From the NCBI GenBank assembly GCA_014338405.1, contig JTDE01021428.1, positions 1-64,000 on the forward strand: DNA of 64,000 nt, written 5' to 3'. Source of the DNA: Paragonimus skrjabini miyazakii (taxonomy: Eukaryota > Platyhelminthes > Trematoda > Plagiorchiida > Troglotrematidae). Positions 15,401 through 28,847 of the stretch are shown here, one piece after another. The first letter of the stretch is position 1. The number at the start of each line of letters is the position of its first letter. Both the position numbers and the translations under genes were made by a program. The notes under the pieces were generated by a model that was not told the origin of the DNA, made no database searches, and worked only from the letters and a program-made list of their open reading frames with translations.

Positions 15401-18297
15401 TACTGTTACCTGAGAAGCAAAATGGACTTCCAAAGAAATTTTCGCGCGTTATCACCTTGCCCACTACCCTAGCAACTTGGGAAAAAAGCGATGGATGTGA
15501 GCAAATCGGTTTACACCATCTCTCTAGAATTTTTGAGCAGATCAGATAAATCAACTGGAAGTATTGCAGGTATGGTACAGATAATTAATTACCCCTACGG
15601 GTCAACATATAAGTCCATTATCATCACAATAGCATCAAAGTAAATGAAGCTTCTATTGCTTGGCGCTATGCGATTGTCGATGTGAAAAAGGGCTTCACGC
15701 TAGAACACTTACCTGTTATTTCGTTTGTACTGTGAATCTCCCACCTTGTCGATTCCGCACTAGTGTTTCATGTTTACCACACTAAAACGTGATCTCTGTC
15801 TAACAGTGTGACTGGCACGGGAAATTCACAGAGTTAGTTGAGCATCTTGTATCTCTGGACTCCAGTCGAACAAGAATAAACGTAGAATAGTACATTTCTG
15901 TCAACCTGGCGACAATGAATATTTCATTTGGGGCGAAAAACTAAGCAGTCCAGAAGTAGACGTAGGAACGACCAGTTTACATACTCTTAAGATGTATGCT
16001 GATCGTTCGTCAATCCCTAAGAAGGCAATTTAGATGCTTTGGTTATTCACTTGAATGCGTAGACTGCTTTATATATGTTGATTTTCGTTGTTTCAGATGG
16101 CTACTTTGTTATTATACTGAACCAGAACTCAAGTTTACCATCCTTATGCCATCGATTATGCTATTGGTAAGCAAGTATGAGCCAAAAATTGAGTTATAGT
16201 ACTTTGTTTCTCGCCTTATCCAGATAAGCAGCGTGGAATGATGTACCTCTCGGTTCCTCGCCAACAGCTTAGAGCAAACTCATTTCCGGTATATAGGATC
16301 TTCTAGTAATATCGTTACTCGTAAAGAACGATGGATCGCCTAGTTCACACATAAAAAAGAGTCTCTTGATTTGCAATGGACGCCACTCTGGAACAACTCA
16401 CCAGAGTCCGCTATGGCATTGTCGTTAGTTTATGGATTCGAATGCAGAAGTGAATCCCTACTTCAGGACACGAAGTTGAATCTTTTGAAAACTTCGCCCT
16501 AATGATTGTTCTAGTACGCTGAGGAAGTGTTCGAGCTAGCCGTCCCATTGTTAGTCAATTGTTTGTTGCTACAACAGGAAATGCATTTATAGTACGCTCT
16601 GTAAGCTATGATTTAGCAGTTATTCCGCTCGTTTTCCTTCAGTATCTTTTTGCAGATAATTTAATGCTGAGTCTGCGATAGCGGAATTACTTATCAGCTT
16701 CTCTTGTTCTGCAGAGTCACTGATCAAAAACTCTCATAACCTGTAAACTTTGATTAAGTCCTGTAACTCCCGTAAGTTACAGAAACTAATGATTGATTCT
16801 GGGAACATGTCTAAAAGCACAAACAACATGCATATGAATTCGAGTGTTTTGACCGTTGCTGCTGTAATGCGTAAGTTAAAGTGTTCCACAAATATTACAC
16901 TACCTATATGCTAGATAAATGGGTTCTGCACTAACGATACAAATCAGTTTCATTTTTAGATTTCAATCTAGTTGAAATCAGGTCACAGTAAAGATTTTGC
17001 CAACTGTGTTTCCTTTCGGGAACATCCAAACTAAAGAGTTCGCACTTGGTGGTGACACGTTTCATTTTTGCCATCAAAAATATGTGCATCTGGCACTACG
17101 TTCACATCTGATGTACTTCTACTTACCTTCAGAATGTTACTTAGATAAATGTTGTATCAGTCAACTGATTACAAAAATTTAGCAAACAAGGTCAAACACG
17201 CGGCTTTCCAATGTAAGCTTTAATTCATAACCTAGTTTCTTTGCGTTCTAGGTTACGAAACTGCAGTAGATGAGAAAACTGATAACTAAAAACGTTTCTC
17301 AGGCTCACATGAAAGATCAAATCCATCGGTCACTCTCAACTAGGTTGGTAGTTCACGCAACTAACGCAAACAATCAACACATAGATGCACGTAAATATAA
17401 CGTTTTCGTAACATCGAACTCAATAAAACATATCAGACTACAGTAGAAACAACAGATTTACACAATTAATTGTAAAATTTAAACCTAACTAACTTTAATA
17501 TCAGTTTTCAAGGTCAACGTAAGGTTTGATTCTACTTAAATACTTATGAAACCACTCTACAAGGTGTTGACAACAATCGTGATCGTACTCTTGAAGGTTA
17601 TTGGTCTTAGGATTGTGTACTACCCTCCATATATTTGCTGATGTTATTCAAACGTATGATTTCTACCGCTTTAAGGTAGATTGGTTCTGGCATTAACCAA
17701 ACAGTTTTGCTTTTGCTATCAATCCACCTCTCTGTAGCTCTACACTTTTATAGTCATGCTTTATCAACAGCTTTTGAAAAAAACGAAACCATCAGACAGC
17801 TCTTGTTGAATGTCATTGAATGTCATTGACTGCATGTAAGTTAACTCCGAAAGATAATTGAGGATGTGAATAGTAGTGAGTTGAATATTGATCATAATTG
17901 ATTGTGACCTTCATTTGCACACAGAATGTTTGGTTGACCCCTCCTTTGATTCGAGTTACGATCTCATATTTATGACCCCGTCAGTAGTTTATCACTACTA
18001 TTTTTGTCCGTAAAACACTGTTGAATAAAGCAGCTGTTTATTACTGCATACAAACTGAAAAGACTGTGATCACGTATACTTACTGGCAAAGTTGAGTCAG
18101 TTCAGCGTCCATTACGAATGTTGCAACGGTCATTTTTTCACCAAAACGTTAGATGCATAACTTAGTTTTGTAGTAAAAGTGCAAGTTTCCTGCATCGCGG
18201 GCAGTAAATACTATCATTAACATCAGCTTGTGTATTTGTTCTTATTATACTACGCGCTAGCGTCTCCTAACAATATGTGAATTTTCTTAGCTTCCTA

Positions 18298-18365
18298 TCT
18301 CGTCCGGTAGAGTAACCGCTGCGTAATAGCATGAGGTTCCATTCTCTGGTTCGAATCAAGCCAAT
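18298..18365 (+). repeat. tRNA-like relic with A and B boxes
   Basis: CTCGTCCGGTAGAGTAACCG has the form of an A box and TCTGGTTCGAATCAAGCC of a B box, at tRNA-like spacing. The T arm does not pair and no acceptor stem is visible. A functional tRNA is therefore unlikely, and a decayed tRNA pseudogene or SINE is more likely. Confidence 0.4.
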
Positions 18366-20239
18366 AACCATATTTTTCATAAAACCACAAATATGTCAGA
18401 CTACTCTCAACTGTCAATAATAGGAAAGTTAAATTCAAAAAGCGACAATTGTGTCAAGCGTGTAAGCCTTTCAGGAAAGGTGGGCCCATTATGAATAATC
18501 AGCACTGCGTATTGCCTCAGTCGTCGCGATTTGAACCTGACAATTCACCACAACTTTGTCTTTCTTGGACAACGAAAGTCATTACTTAACCAAGAGGTTT
18601 AAGTAGTGAAGTAAACATGCACGCAAAAAATTACAACTAATATCTTTCTCGTAAGTAAGTAACAAGAAATGTAACGAAATTTGTGGTCACTCAACATGAT
18701 GCCCATGAATGGAAACGGAATAGTTCCTAAAATTGCATGCCGTAAACATGTAAACACATAAACACAAGCAGTATGCAGTAACGTGGAAATCAAAACTCTG
18801 GCCATCTGATTTCTTACGCGGTCTACCCATTGAAGTCTGCGGTTGCCACGATGTGCAAGCTATATAGCCTGATACATTAATTGCACGCCTGAGAGATACC
18901 CTCCTCAGTAGAAGTGACTGCCAAACGCCTATCCAAAGCAACATGTTTTAGCAGACGTGGGCGATGAATGAGATCTTGTTTCATCAAAAGCTTTCATCAG
19001 ATGAACCGTCGTCTTCGGTCTTGGAACTCGGAGCTACTTCTCCCTTTATTTACATCATGCAGTTATGTGCCTAATAAACGACAAACAAGTAAACCATTGA
19101 AGTAATCATTGCTGCATGTTTCTACAGTAAGTCCTTCTGGGAAGACTCTCACTTATTCTGCGTTATTGCAGTGGCTGTCAACAAAATGTGTAGTATCTAG
19201 GCGGTAAATTTCGCAGTCACTGGAACGCTTATGAACAGTCGACCTAAAAGCGGTTTTCGGGATTGCCAATGTTTAATACTCCTGTCATTCACCAACAACG
19301 AACACTTATTCGTTATTATCTGGCAGAAGAATCCCCCACAATGACGCATGATTCGACAGGTTTAATACAAGCATTACCAGTCGTTTTGGGTAATTTGGAG
19401 ACACTCGTTCATATTCTTCGAAATCAGAGGCTGAAATTTTGGACATAATTTTTAGGTATGAACAATGTTTGTGCATCAGTAAAATGAAGACATGTCTCAG
19501 CCGCGCAGTGAATTAAAAATAAACTGAGTCTCTTTTGTTCAATTAACTATCCACTACCAAGAAGTTGAGATCAACTTTGAAGTGTTCGTCATACTATCCA
19601 AGTCCGACGAGTTACCTGAAACAAGAAGCCAAATTTCGCAGGATCAGTCTTTATAAATTATCTTGGATTCCTGTTATGTCTGCCAGTAAAAAGAAAACCT
19701 CCTGTCATTGGGTACCACATGCCATTGAGACCATCCTCATGAAATCAACCTTTCAATCAATAAACTTATCTCATTTAATGATCAAACACTTCTAGGTATA
19801 GATTGATAATAGGAATTTTCTATTACATGTGAAAACATTTTTGATTGATAAACCTTTAATCAAATCAATAAATTTTCACTGGAGATGTCTTTGGACTATT
19901 CACTGAATACTGTACGCTACCGTTACGATGCTATTAAAAATCAGAACACTGCTTTATTATTTCTTCGAAGTCTTTTTTCGCATATTTCTATACAGGTTAG
20001 TTCACTTCTTGAAGGAACTCTTTTATGATAGCAGCTTATTTTGCAAGCAATAAGAAAGTATTTAGCTACGTCAGTTTTGTCGTTGTGGACAGTGTAACAG
20101 CATGACTTTTCATTATAACAGCCATGAGGCTGACCAAAAGGTACTGTGGCTCGGGTCACTGCTTATCTCAAAAGGGACATGGAATATCCTAGAATGAAAC
20201 GTGACTAGAGAGGTTGAAAATTAACGAAAGAAGGCTAAG

Positions 20240-21960
20240 CAGATAAACTAGAAACGGTATGAATGCAAGTACGTCATTGAATGCAGCACGCCACCATCTC
20301 GTAAAGCGTTTCTAATCAGCGATTTGAGTGATCACGGGAACCCCAGTCAAGACTGCTCACTGGAGCAGTCAGGTTCTTCATATTTCACGACCAATTTGTT
20401 GCTTGACCATCACTACTGGTGATTCAAGTATGTAATGCCCGCCACGGCAAACGCTTACTTGGCATGCGAAGAACGTGACGTGCAACGTGATTAGTTGACC
20501 AATTTACCGTGCATCCCGACCTTTCCGGAATACGCGCTGGCAAACAGCCGTGTTGCTCAAGTGACCAGCCCACTTAATGTGGGCCAGTTGGCGAATACAA
20601 CGATGGCCAAACACAGCAAGCCTGTTGATATCTTCCTTTCGAACAGGCCACGTTTCCGAATCATAAAGCAAAACAGAACGTACACAATCATTATATACCC
20701 TTCCTTTCAGCGACAACCGGACGTCTTTCCGACGCCAGAGATGACACAGCTTGGCAAAGACAACGCGTGCCTTTGCTATTCTAGCTGATATCTCATCAGC
20801 AATATTACAGGCTGACGAGATAGTGCTACCCAAGTATGTGAAACTGTCCACAGTCTCAAGCGGATTACCTGCAATGGCGAAAGTAGGAGTAGAAATGCCC
20901 CAGTCTTGAAGCAGCACTTTGCCCTTTGAAGGTGCAAAGCGCATTCCATACAAACCAGCTCGGTCGCTCACCTTGTGTAGCATGGTTTGCATGTTTTCGG
21001 CAGAGGGGCTAAGTAAGACAATATCGTCCGCATACTCCAGATCGGTCAACCTAGCTCCAGGAAGAAGCTCAACACGGAGTTCACTGGACTGTTCAAACGT
21101 GTCATCAATGACAAAATTGAACAACACTAGACGTGATAAACGTCCGAGAAAGTTGTCCCCAAGCTCTCACCCTGCTTGCAGAGTGAGCATACAGTGATCA
21201 CAACAGATCCACGTTTATCACTATTACTCCCTTGCGAAGAAAACAGCTCCGGAGAACGTTGCGAGCAACCGAATCGAAAGCAGCCTTCAGGTCTAAGACT
21301 ATCACCGTCGTCGGCTGCCTATAAGAGTGCCGATGTTCCTAGATCTGTCGCAAGGTAAAAATATGCTCAGTGCACCTTGATCTCAGGGAAGACGTCTCAT
21401 GCTTTTCTCAGACAAAAGGTTTTTTATCATGTTTGATCGTTCGAACAAGTAGTGCTCACGGTCTTTGCGTAAGCTTTTAGTCAGTTTGCATTTAAGTTGT
21501 CGACAATCTTCATCATAAAAGAAACCGGTGGAATCGAGCAACACTTGTTCATGAGGTTTGTTGAAATGACAGAAATCCAGTTCTATCGCAACTGAATGCC
21601 TCCTTTGAAACGTACCTCTTCATAGCTGCTACGATTTGTTCCCAGTGTTTGTTAGGATCTCTCACCTGACTCAACCCGGGCAATTTGTTTACTAGTGCTT
21701 CCTAATAAGCGTTCTTCAAACTATCCTCGCTTGAATGCCAGTTAACTATGTTGAATTTACGAGCGTATGCCCTCTGGACAAGTCACAAAACAAAACTGGC
21801 ACGCACAACAGCGTGATCCGACTTCAGATGTTTGCTTCAAAATGCATGACAATCTTTAATAGAGTGGCATCATCTACAACTGACTAAAATGTAGTCAAGT
21901 TATATCCATGGCTAAGAAGCACAGTGCTTATTCCTGTGTTGAAATGCAGTGCTCGAAGTA
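20240..21960 (-). mobile_element. Broken non-LTR retrotransposon (RTE-like LINE), endonuclease end to RT C-terminus
   Basis: Read on the minus strand, fragments of one element follow each other in the expected order. The endonuclease end has LDYILVS (about 21.9 kb) and SDHAVVRASF (about 21.81 kb). Next come KSLRKDREHY, the RT palm start VIVLDLKAAFDSVARNVLR (about 21.28 kb), the YADD catalytic box (21023-21034), FTYLGSTIS, DSETWPVR and FGHRCIRQLA. After a frame change come HVLRMPSKRLPWRAL and WLETLYEM near 20.3 kb. Stops (for example TAG before EHRHSY), loss of the usual GVRQGCPLSP segment just before LFNFVIDD, and a frame change after 20504 show that it is dead. The family is common in flukes. 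I call it RTE-like, but the clade is not certain. Confidence 0.9.
20504..21127 (-). pseudogene. Reverse transcriptase fragment of the LINE (207 codons)
   Basis: This is the longest uninterrupted frame in the window. It starts inside the RT domain at LFNFVIDD, carries LTDLEYADDIVLLSPSAENM (catalytic YADD), the thumb motif SFTYLGSTIS, then AKARVVFAKLCHLW, SVLLYDSETWPVR and FGHRCIRQLAHIKW. The ATG given is only the first in frame. The true element begins upstream, with its EN and RT N-terminal parts in other frames. The frame ends early at GRDAR, and the next expected motif (HVLRMP) is found just downstream in another frame. It would make no working enzyme, because the region joining palm and fingers is lost. 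Confidence 0.9.
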
Positions 21961-24183
21961 TATATACATCATGTCAAGCGTACAGCTTCAGTAGCAGCGT
22001 GCCTGAATGCTCATTTGTCACCCTGAGGTCCCAAGCTCGTGCTGCCTTATAAACTCCTCTGATTCTCAGTAGATTTTATACAAGCACCATATTCGAACAT
22101 AAGTTTTCTCGGAGATTTTTTGTGGTATTTACTCACCCTGAATCCGTCACTCAGAGATTAAGGGAATGTTTTTAACTAGCGTCTTGATGACAATTTCGTT
22201 TACAGTACTACACAGTCTGTTTGTATGGTAGCCTGTAGGTAGCCAAAAATCTTGAGCTTCTTTCACAATCAGTTTGCTGTACAGATTTGAGTCAGTTATG
22301 AAACAAGACTTCTGTCGATCTACTTGAACCATCAGATTATGAAAAGTATGTAGATGGTCAAAGATTATAATCAAATAACTGACGTGTTAAAACGATTAGC
22401 GGCGATCCATACGATGTGTCCAGCTAAACCGTATTCCCTAATACATACGACCCAATCCCGTGTCTCGATTGTGTTAATTCATAGCAAACTGGCAGACAAG
22501 CGTGTAAATCCATCCGCACGCATCTCTGCATGATTGATCACCTTCGAATAGGTTGGATGCCGTCAGTTGTGTTCAAGCAGGAACCAGAGCATTACACTAG
22601 AAATCTGATAGATTCTAAAAATTATATATACCTTGGAGCCATTGAACACGTTCTAACACGTTTATTAATCGATCTGAACGCCAACTTGTTTGAAGATTTT
22701 ACGTCGTACCATAATATTCATTGGTTGATCAAAAGATAAGGTAAGATTGACGTGAAAGTTTTGTTCTCTCTGTGACGAGTACACGACGTTGGCAAGACAG
22801 ATTTTCTTGACGGAGCTGTCGTGTTTAATATGGAAAAGTCGACGACAAATACTTTGTTTCAGGGCAAAACTACTCGGGTTTGGTGTTAGTTGTCTGCTTG
22901 GAAGGAAGGTTTGCTCATGAAAGGCAATTCTAGGGGGATGCAGAAAGCTAACGCCGTGCAAACGTCAATAGTAAAACTGAAACAGACCGAAACAACATTG
23001 TAAGTGGAAGGTACGAATCTGGACATCTCTGGGAGTGGGTTAGGAGGATGTCTACAAAGACTGTTGTCCATGAATTCGTTCACCCATACGTCAACTGAGT
23101 CGGACTTTGATCTAAAAATTGGCTTGCCAGCCAAGGGGAGATGTACGGTTAAACGATGACCGTATTTATAGGCTAGTTGGGACTTTGAGCCTTGATACCC
23201 AGTCAGACCAAACTGTTATATTTACTGACATTAAAGTAGAAATAAAACGGTGAGCAAGTAAGCTATCAAATATGAAGATAATTTTTTTCGATAACTGGCA
23301 CTGTTCTTGAGAAATCGGCAGTTTGTAGACGCTTATTATTTAGATCAGCCTGCACACTTACTGAGATTGTGATCTTAGGAACGCTCGAGAACATAGGAAC
23401 AGTAAGAATAGAAGACAGGGTCCTGAAGCTGACACTCGCAGAGGCCTCTAGTTAACAAAATCTACTCCGATAATTCTTCGTTAACTTGTAAATTAAATGT
23501 ACTTAAGAGACGACACTCCCCTAGTTAACTTAAGCCGGGCGGGTATCTTAACTCTGAGCAGTTTCGTTTATGTGCCAGCATCTTTACCAACCTGAATCTT
23601 GTTTTGGAGTTTGAAACAGTCGATTCGGGTTGCCATCTAATTGGCTGGTAGTCACTTTATTGATGTGCAGTGATGCACACATGTATTGGAATGTACGTAA
23701 AATATTAGCAGTGTCCATTTTCGCAAGTCCAACAAAGTTTAAAGCGGTCTAATGAAAACACACTTTCATCGTTTTGAAATATCTTAATTGTAACCGTGGT
23801 ACACTCAAATCGTGTGAAATTTAAAACTGCTGTGCAGACTAATAAATCTAGAACACTCGAGCAAAGTTTCATACGATTTGCTCTGCGGATACATTTCGGA
23901 CGACTTTCATCGGTGGCTTTACGCAGACAATGACCGGTAGACATACTTAAATTCAGTTTGCGTGAGACAGAACTGATTCTGTGATCATGGTGAGGAAGGT
24001 AAACCGGGGACCGATTAAACATATCCACATTCGATTAGATCGACATGAAGATCAGTACGTAAACTGTAAGGGAGCCGAATAAAAGACTGCCATTTCAGAT
24101 TACATCGATATAACAGAGGCGCAAGCTGAGGCATGTTGGGAAGCCTAGGAAAAATATTCTAAAGTCGCAATGTTCATACTTTC

Positions 24184-24636
24184 GTAATGAAATTAGCATT
24201 CCGAATCTGACTGCTACCATTCCAACTTCTCGTAGATTACGAATGGACAAGGTGCTCTCAAGAGATGTACGTTACAAAGGACAAATCACTTAACTTCATC
24301 GTGATGTACATCAAAGTCACGGTAACTCTTCAGAATGTGGCATCGGTATAGAAGAAAGGTGCTCATGTTGTGCGTAAAATAAGCTCTGCCATAACTTTAG
24401 TAGTCGTGGTCTGCAGTGAATGGTCCATTTTTTTTCCAGCAATCCTTGGTCACCTTAATGGGATTCAATTTTACCCAGTAACTATATTCGGCTTCACTGG
24501 ATTTGATGAATTCTTCTAGAAATTAACGTCCGGAATTCGAAAAGCAACCGAGACAACTAATTGGTTGTTGGTTTTAGAGACTTCTCTCTACCAGAAAACT
24601 TCCCTCATTTTATCAAACGTGCTGAATCATGCTGGA
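24184..24636 (-). repeat. Dispersed repeat, copy 1 (unknown element)
   Basis: About 450 bp align with 29877-30317 in the same orientation at roughly three quarters identity by eye. Shared landmarks are TTAGCATTCC, CACTTAACTTCATC, GAAGAAAGGTGCTCATG/AC, TCACTGGATTTGATGAAT and AAATTAACGTC. On the minus strand both copies keep a similar peptide (here STLSIRNLREVGMVAVRFG), so the ancestral unit may have been coding. I do not recognise the family. The frames are broken. Confidence 0.65.
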
Positions 24637-26110
24637 TAATGAACGGAACGCTTAAAACAAAAGGATAATCCGATTAAGTAACCGACGTTTACAACTATAA
24701 ATCTTCCACATGTCAATCAACAATCGAATGCTTATACACACAAAGTTTGAGTTTGCGGAAATATATCACACATGTCTGAGATAAAGGCAATGCGCTTGTT
24801 GTTTAAGAAGTAGACTTGGATAAAATGTCTTATTTTTGCAAATATCAAACTTGCTGAGTAACCAAGTTAGAGTAGTCTGTGAGAGGTATGCTTGAAGTAT
24901 TCTTAATTTTCACCTTATATACGTTATATACGTTGGGTGGAATGCGTGTTTACTTGATGTGCTTAATTTGGGAGACACTTTTTGATTTACGTGCTTTTTT
25001 GGTGCTTTGATGACGATTTCTGGTCTACAATGAATGAACAGAATCAAACTCACACTTGTGCACGAAATAGGTGAATGCTCGAGATTGTGGTTCACAACCT
25101 GTCGACCGTCGACTATTCTATCCTTCCCTAGATCACTTCGAAACAAAGCATATAGATTAGTCGTCGTATGCGGGTATTTGTTATATAACAGAAAACTATT
25201 CGTTCATTATTTCGAGTGAACAGATTCATCACACCCTATTGACTTCCTGTGTACTTCCCTCGTGATGAAGCCACCATTATCAGTGGAACTTCTCATTGCT
25301 GAAAAGGAAAGTCCAACGTTTTTTGAATTTCTATGGCAAATAAAAGTTTCGAATGAAGACTACGTAACTGAGTTTATCAGTGCTTCATATCATGGTTGAG
25401 GCACTGTCCATCAAGCCATATGAAGTAAACAGTTGTTTTCACATCTGTTTCTAAGATGTACAGGTCCCAATAAACTTCCATCGCTAAGCCATCGTGTTAC
25501 TTGTGCAATTTACAGGTAAACAGCAAACAGATATTTACAGTACATCAGTACAAGAGTGTGTACACTTCTGTTGAGGATAATATGTAAGAAATAACATTTT
25601 CAAAGCATGTTATTTGTATTGAGATGCTTTACTGGTCAGATCACTAACTCATTCTCTTTGGAAGATAACAAACGAAAATTTGTCAACTTGAATGTTTCGG
25701 GCAATTTTAGCGCAGTAGTTACAACTTAGAAATAACAAACAAGACGGTTTATGGTGACGTGAGCTGACCACCTACAGTATCACCTTCAAAGGGTTTTGGT
25801 ATGTTACACGTTTCTGGTATCATGGAAACTGCTGGTATGAGATCGTGTTAAACATTCTTATCAATCACCACACACTCTCTTACAGTCTGAAAAATGTCGG
25901 TGATTTTCTGTTTACAAATTTCCGGATGTGTTTCTGATTAACAACTAGGTGAAATTTCAAAATTTGCTGAATTTAGACAAATAGATAAAACTGGTGGACA
26001 GATCAGTGAGAAGCAGTAGATGACCTTACTTTTGTAGACTCATGCATCCATTTTGAGCAAAACGATTCTCTTAAATAGCGTATATCAACTAGGTGAACAG
26101 CTAAACTCGT

Positions 26111-26379
26111 ATTCCATCATCTCTAGTGATTAATAAACAATAGCTGTTCTGTTAATTTCATTCAACAATAGAAACGGGTAAAGTTCATTCAGGTTCATAG
26201 ACTTTATAACCGAAGCAACAAATTTCTTATCAAGACTGAAGTCATATTCCATCATCTCTAGTGATTAATAAACAATAGCTGTTCTGTTAAATTCATTCAA
26301 CAATAGAAACGGGTAAAGTTCATTCAGGTTCATAGACTTTATAACCGAAGCAACAAATTTCTTATCAAGACTGAAGTCA
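26111..26379. repeat. Tandem duplication, two copies of a 135-bp unit
   Basis: Positions 26111-26245 and 26246-26379 are the same apart from one base (GTTAATTTCA against GTTAAATTCA) and the final position. Each begins ATTCCATCATCTCTAGTG and ends CAAGACTGAAGTCA. The near identity in otherwise decayed DNA points to a recent event or an assembly error. Confidence 0.95.
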
Positions 26380-26867
26380 GTCTATCATAATGAGTTATCC
26401 AGATTGTATGAATGGAATGTACAGTCAGAACAATCTAACAGACTGTATTTTACTGATACTTCAATGGTAAGAGTGCATTACAGATTATAAGTTACCATCA
26501 CTTACAACTCCATTTAACCCGTATTGTTTCATCGATCTTGGTTACTATGGTGTACTTCTTACCGGAACGATTTTAATCAATAATCAGTGCAATATCAGCT
26601 TCTTCAAGTAACTGTTTACTGTAGTCTCTGTACGTATTACAAAACCACACAAATCGGGTGCTGAGCAGGTGACGAGAATGAGGGCATCTGTTATTGACTG
26701 TGCTTCTTTTGATCGATTTTATGGTGTGCACGTAGAAATTCAAGCGGGTCACAATCAGGCAGTACTTACTAAGAAATTTTCCGAGTAGAACAAGAAAGTG
26801 CTTTGCAAGAGCTACTTTAATTAAGAGAGCATGGATAGTTGAAAGACCACTAAGTCCACCGTTGTGT

Positions 26868-27066
26868 GTTTGCAAGGTGTAGGCACTTTGATGTCGAATG
26901 TTTGAATATAGATGTAGTTATTCTTAGTGGTTAGCTCACTTTCCATCCCTTCTTTTTTCTTCTCGCTTTTTGTCCAAGGTTTGATTTTTTATTCATGGCT
27001 GTCTGGCAATTAACAATGAATATGAACCATTGATGTATTGCTGTCTATGATGATGATGATGATGAA
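26868..27066 (+). mobile_element. LINE 3' untranslated tail with (ATG)n end
   Basis: This stretch aligns by eye with the tail of the LINE fragment at 58.67-58.80 kb. Shared parts are the TTTGCAAGGTGTAG.C..TTGAT start and the GGCAATTAA...GAACCATTGAT.TATTG.TGTCTATGATGA end, with an insertion of about 70 bp between them. It ends in five or six ATG/GAT triplets, a usual tail for these elements. No RT-coding part is visible upstream, so it is a very short copy or a non-autonomous derivative. Confidence 0.65.
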
Positions 27067-27076
27067 TAGCCCAACA

Positions 27077-27104
27077 GTTATTCTTCGGAACTGTTCCGAA
27101 TAAC
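27077..27104. repeat. Short palindromic hairpin
   Basis: TTCGGAAC T GTTCCGAA is a perfect 8-bp-arm palindrome. With a 3-nt bulge the pairing extends to GTTATT/AATAAC on the outside. It stands just after the (ATG)n end of the LINE tail. Function unknown. Confidence 0.6.
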
Positions 27105-28847
27105 GTCTGAAACCGCAAGGAGTTTCAGTCAACGGGGATCAATCTGTCGGAGTTGCATTAAACTGCGCTTAATTTTTCATAGATAATGGTGGCGGAAGTT
27201 ATGTGAATAGAATCGACGGCTGCTTGATTGAACGTGTGCAACGGTCGGGGTTCCAGAATGACAATATCAAAAGACCACGCCAACGCTGAATATCTGCAGT
27301 CCCAAAGTACGTACTGAACAACGATCACGTTATCGTCTTCGCATTTGTAATCAATAGGTTAGTATGTCATTTTGTCTGACAAAATCTCACAGTCGGCTGA
27401 CTCAAACCAGCATCATGCGCTCATACACGGTTGTTCTGGGACTCGAATCGCCCTGGATTTAGTAGTTTCAGATAACACATTGACTAATTATTTACTCGTC
27501 TAGCTATTGTATGTCCGGAATGACTCGGCCGGTACGTTCAGTCACACACACACCTCAGTGGTAATTGGGTTGTCCCGGTACAAACTTTAGCCGAGATTTC
27601 AGCCACTCCAGATAGGACCAACCACTCTCCATAGCTTTAAGATACTGTTTACGTAAGACCACGAACATACAACTACACCGGCATTTACCTGAACACAGGG
27701 AAGAGAGGCGAAGTACGTTTGTACAGAGCGTGGCCAGATACATAAATGTGGCATAGGGTTTTCGGTGCGTACTTACGTGCATCGATACAAGATCGGAGTT
27801 GAATGGGAACTGGGCACTCAACCACACACAAACTTTGACCAGCCTCAACGCAAATGCAACTTTTCCGCCAAAACTGCTCTCTACCAAGAGAAAAGGCATG
27901 TGTATCTCACTGAGAAGACCTATAACCAACTTAATCTCCTGAAAATCTGCGAATACAACTCGTCTTAGCTAGAGTCAACGTCTGTCAATCTGAAATCCAT
28001 CATCGGCTTCTTACTTGGAATGTTACTTTCTCGAAGATAATCAAATGGGTATACCTGCACTAAACGGACCTATAGATTGTGCCCACGACTCGAGAGGGAC
28101 CAACCGCTCATAGATGAAGGCGAGAGGGAACGTACGGTTCTAAGCAGTAGAATGTTCCGTTTGACTGAGACTGCTCTGACCCAATCGAACTCAGCGATGA
28201 GCTGCTAGTTGTTGTCTGCGGTATCCATGAAGGTATACTGGTCTTGGCACAGGCAGGGTCAACAGTGAGCATGTACGCCTATCTGTCTTACCCTATACAT
28301 GGCAATATGTACTAGCCGATAAACGTTTTTGGAGGCAAGCATACACATCACCTGCAAAATATGCGGAAGCCCAGCTGTGCAGGTTTCCGAACACTGTACC
28401 ATTAACAGAAGGAAAGTGTAACTTCCGCAATAGTTCTTAGGAAAACTGAGGTAAACCTACATGACAAACTGTGATATTATGGACATCGTTGAAGAGGTAT
28501 GACCGATGGCAGTATTCACTCAGCAATATGTAGGTGAATTATCATCTCATACGATTCCAAATCTAAACTGGGCCCTTATCAATTCGATTAGTGAAAAGTT
28601 ATCTCTCACACTGTGTTTCAAGGAAGATTCCACTTCCGATTTGAGCATGTCCAACGCATGAAAGCAGATATCTTGCAGAGAAGCTTCTATCAGTATTTGC
28701 CAACGAAACATCGTCCAGTACGCATGTGAATAACCCAGGCTTTCCCATCATTCTGATGTCTAACGTTTTGGTGAACCAACAACTCATAATTTCTTTTCGG
28801 TACACCTCCCTGGCTCATGTTGCACAGAACATCCACACATAACTGTG

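Larger units (their letters stand above)
1..20239. other. AT-rich DNA without a recognised gene
   Basis: Apart from the SINE-like copies (1.25, 5.7, 10.5, 18.3 kb) and the Gypsy relic (14.6-15.4 kb), I see nothing that supports a gene. Reading frames are short (mostly under 100 codons), lie in all six frames and resemble no family. Isolated good splice-acceptor strings, for example near 16.09 kb (TTTTCGTTGTTTCAG), lack a convincing exon. Confidence 0.6.

Noticed and set aside
27555..27929. 124-codon minus-strand frame with SGWSYLEWLKSRLKFV
   Set aside because: No domain or splice context recognised; length is not unusual for chance in this much AT-rich DNA.
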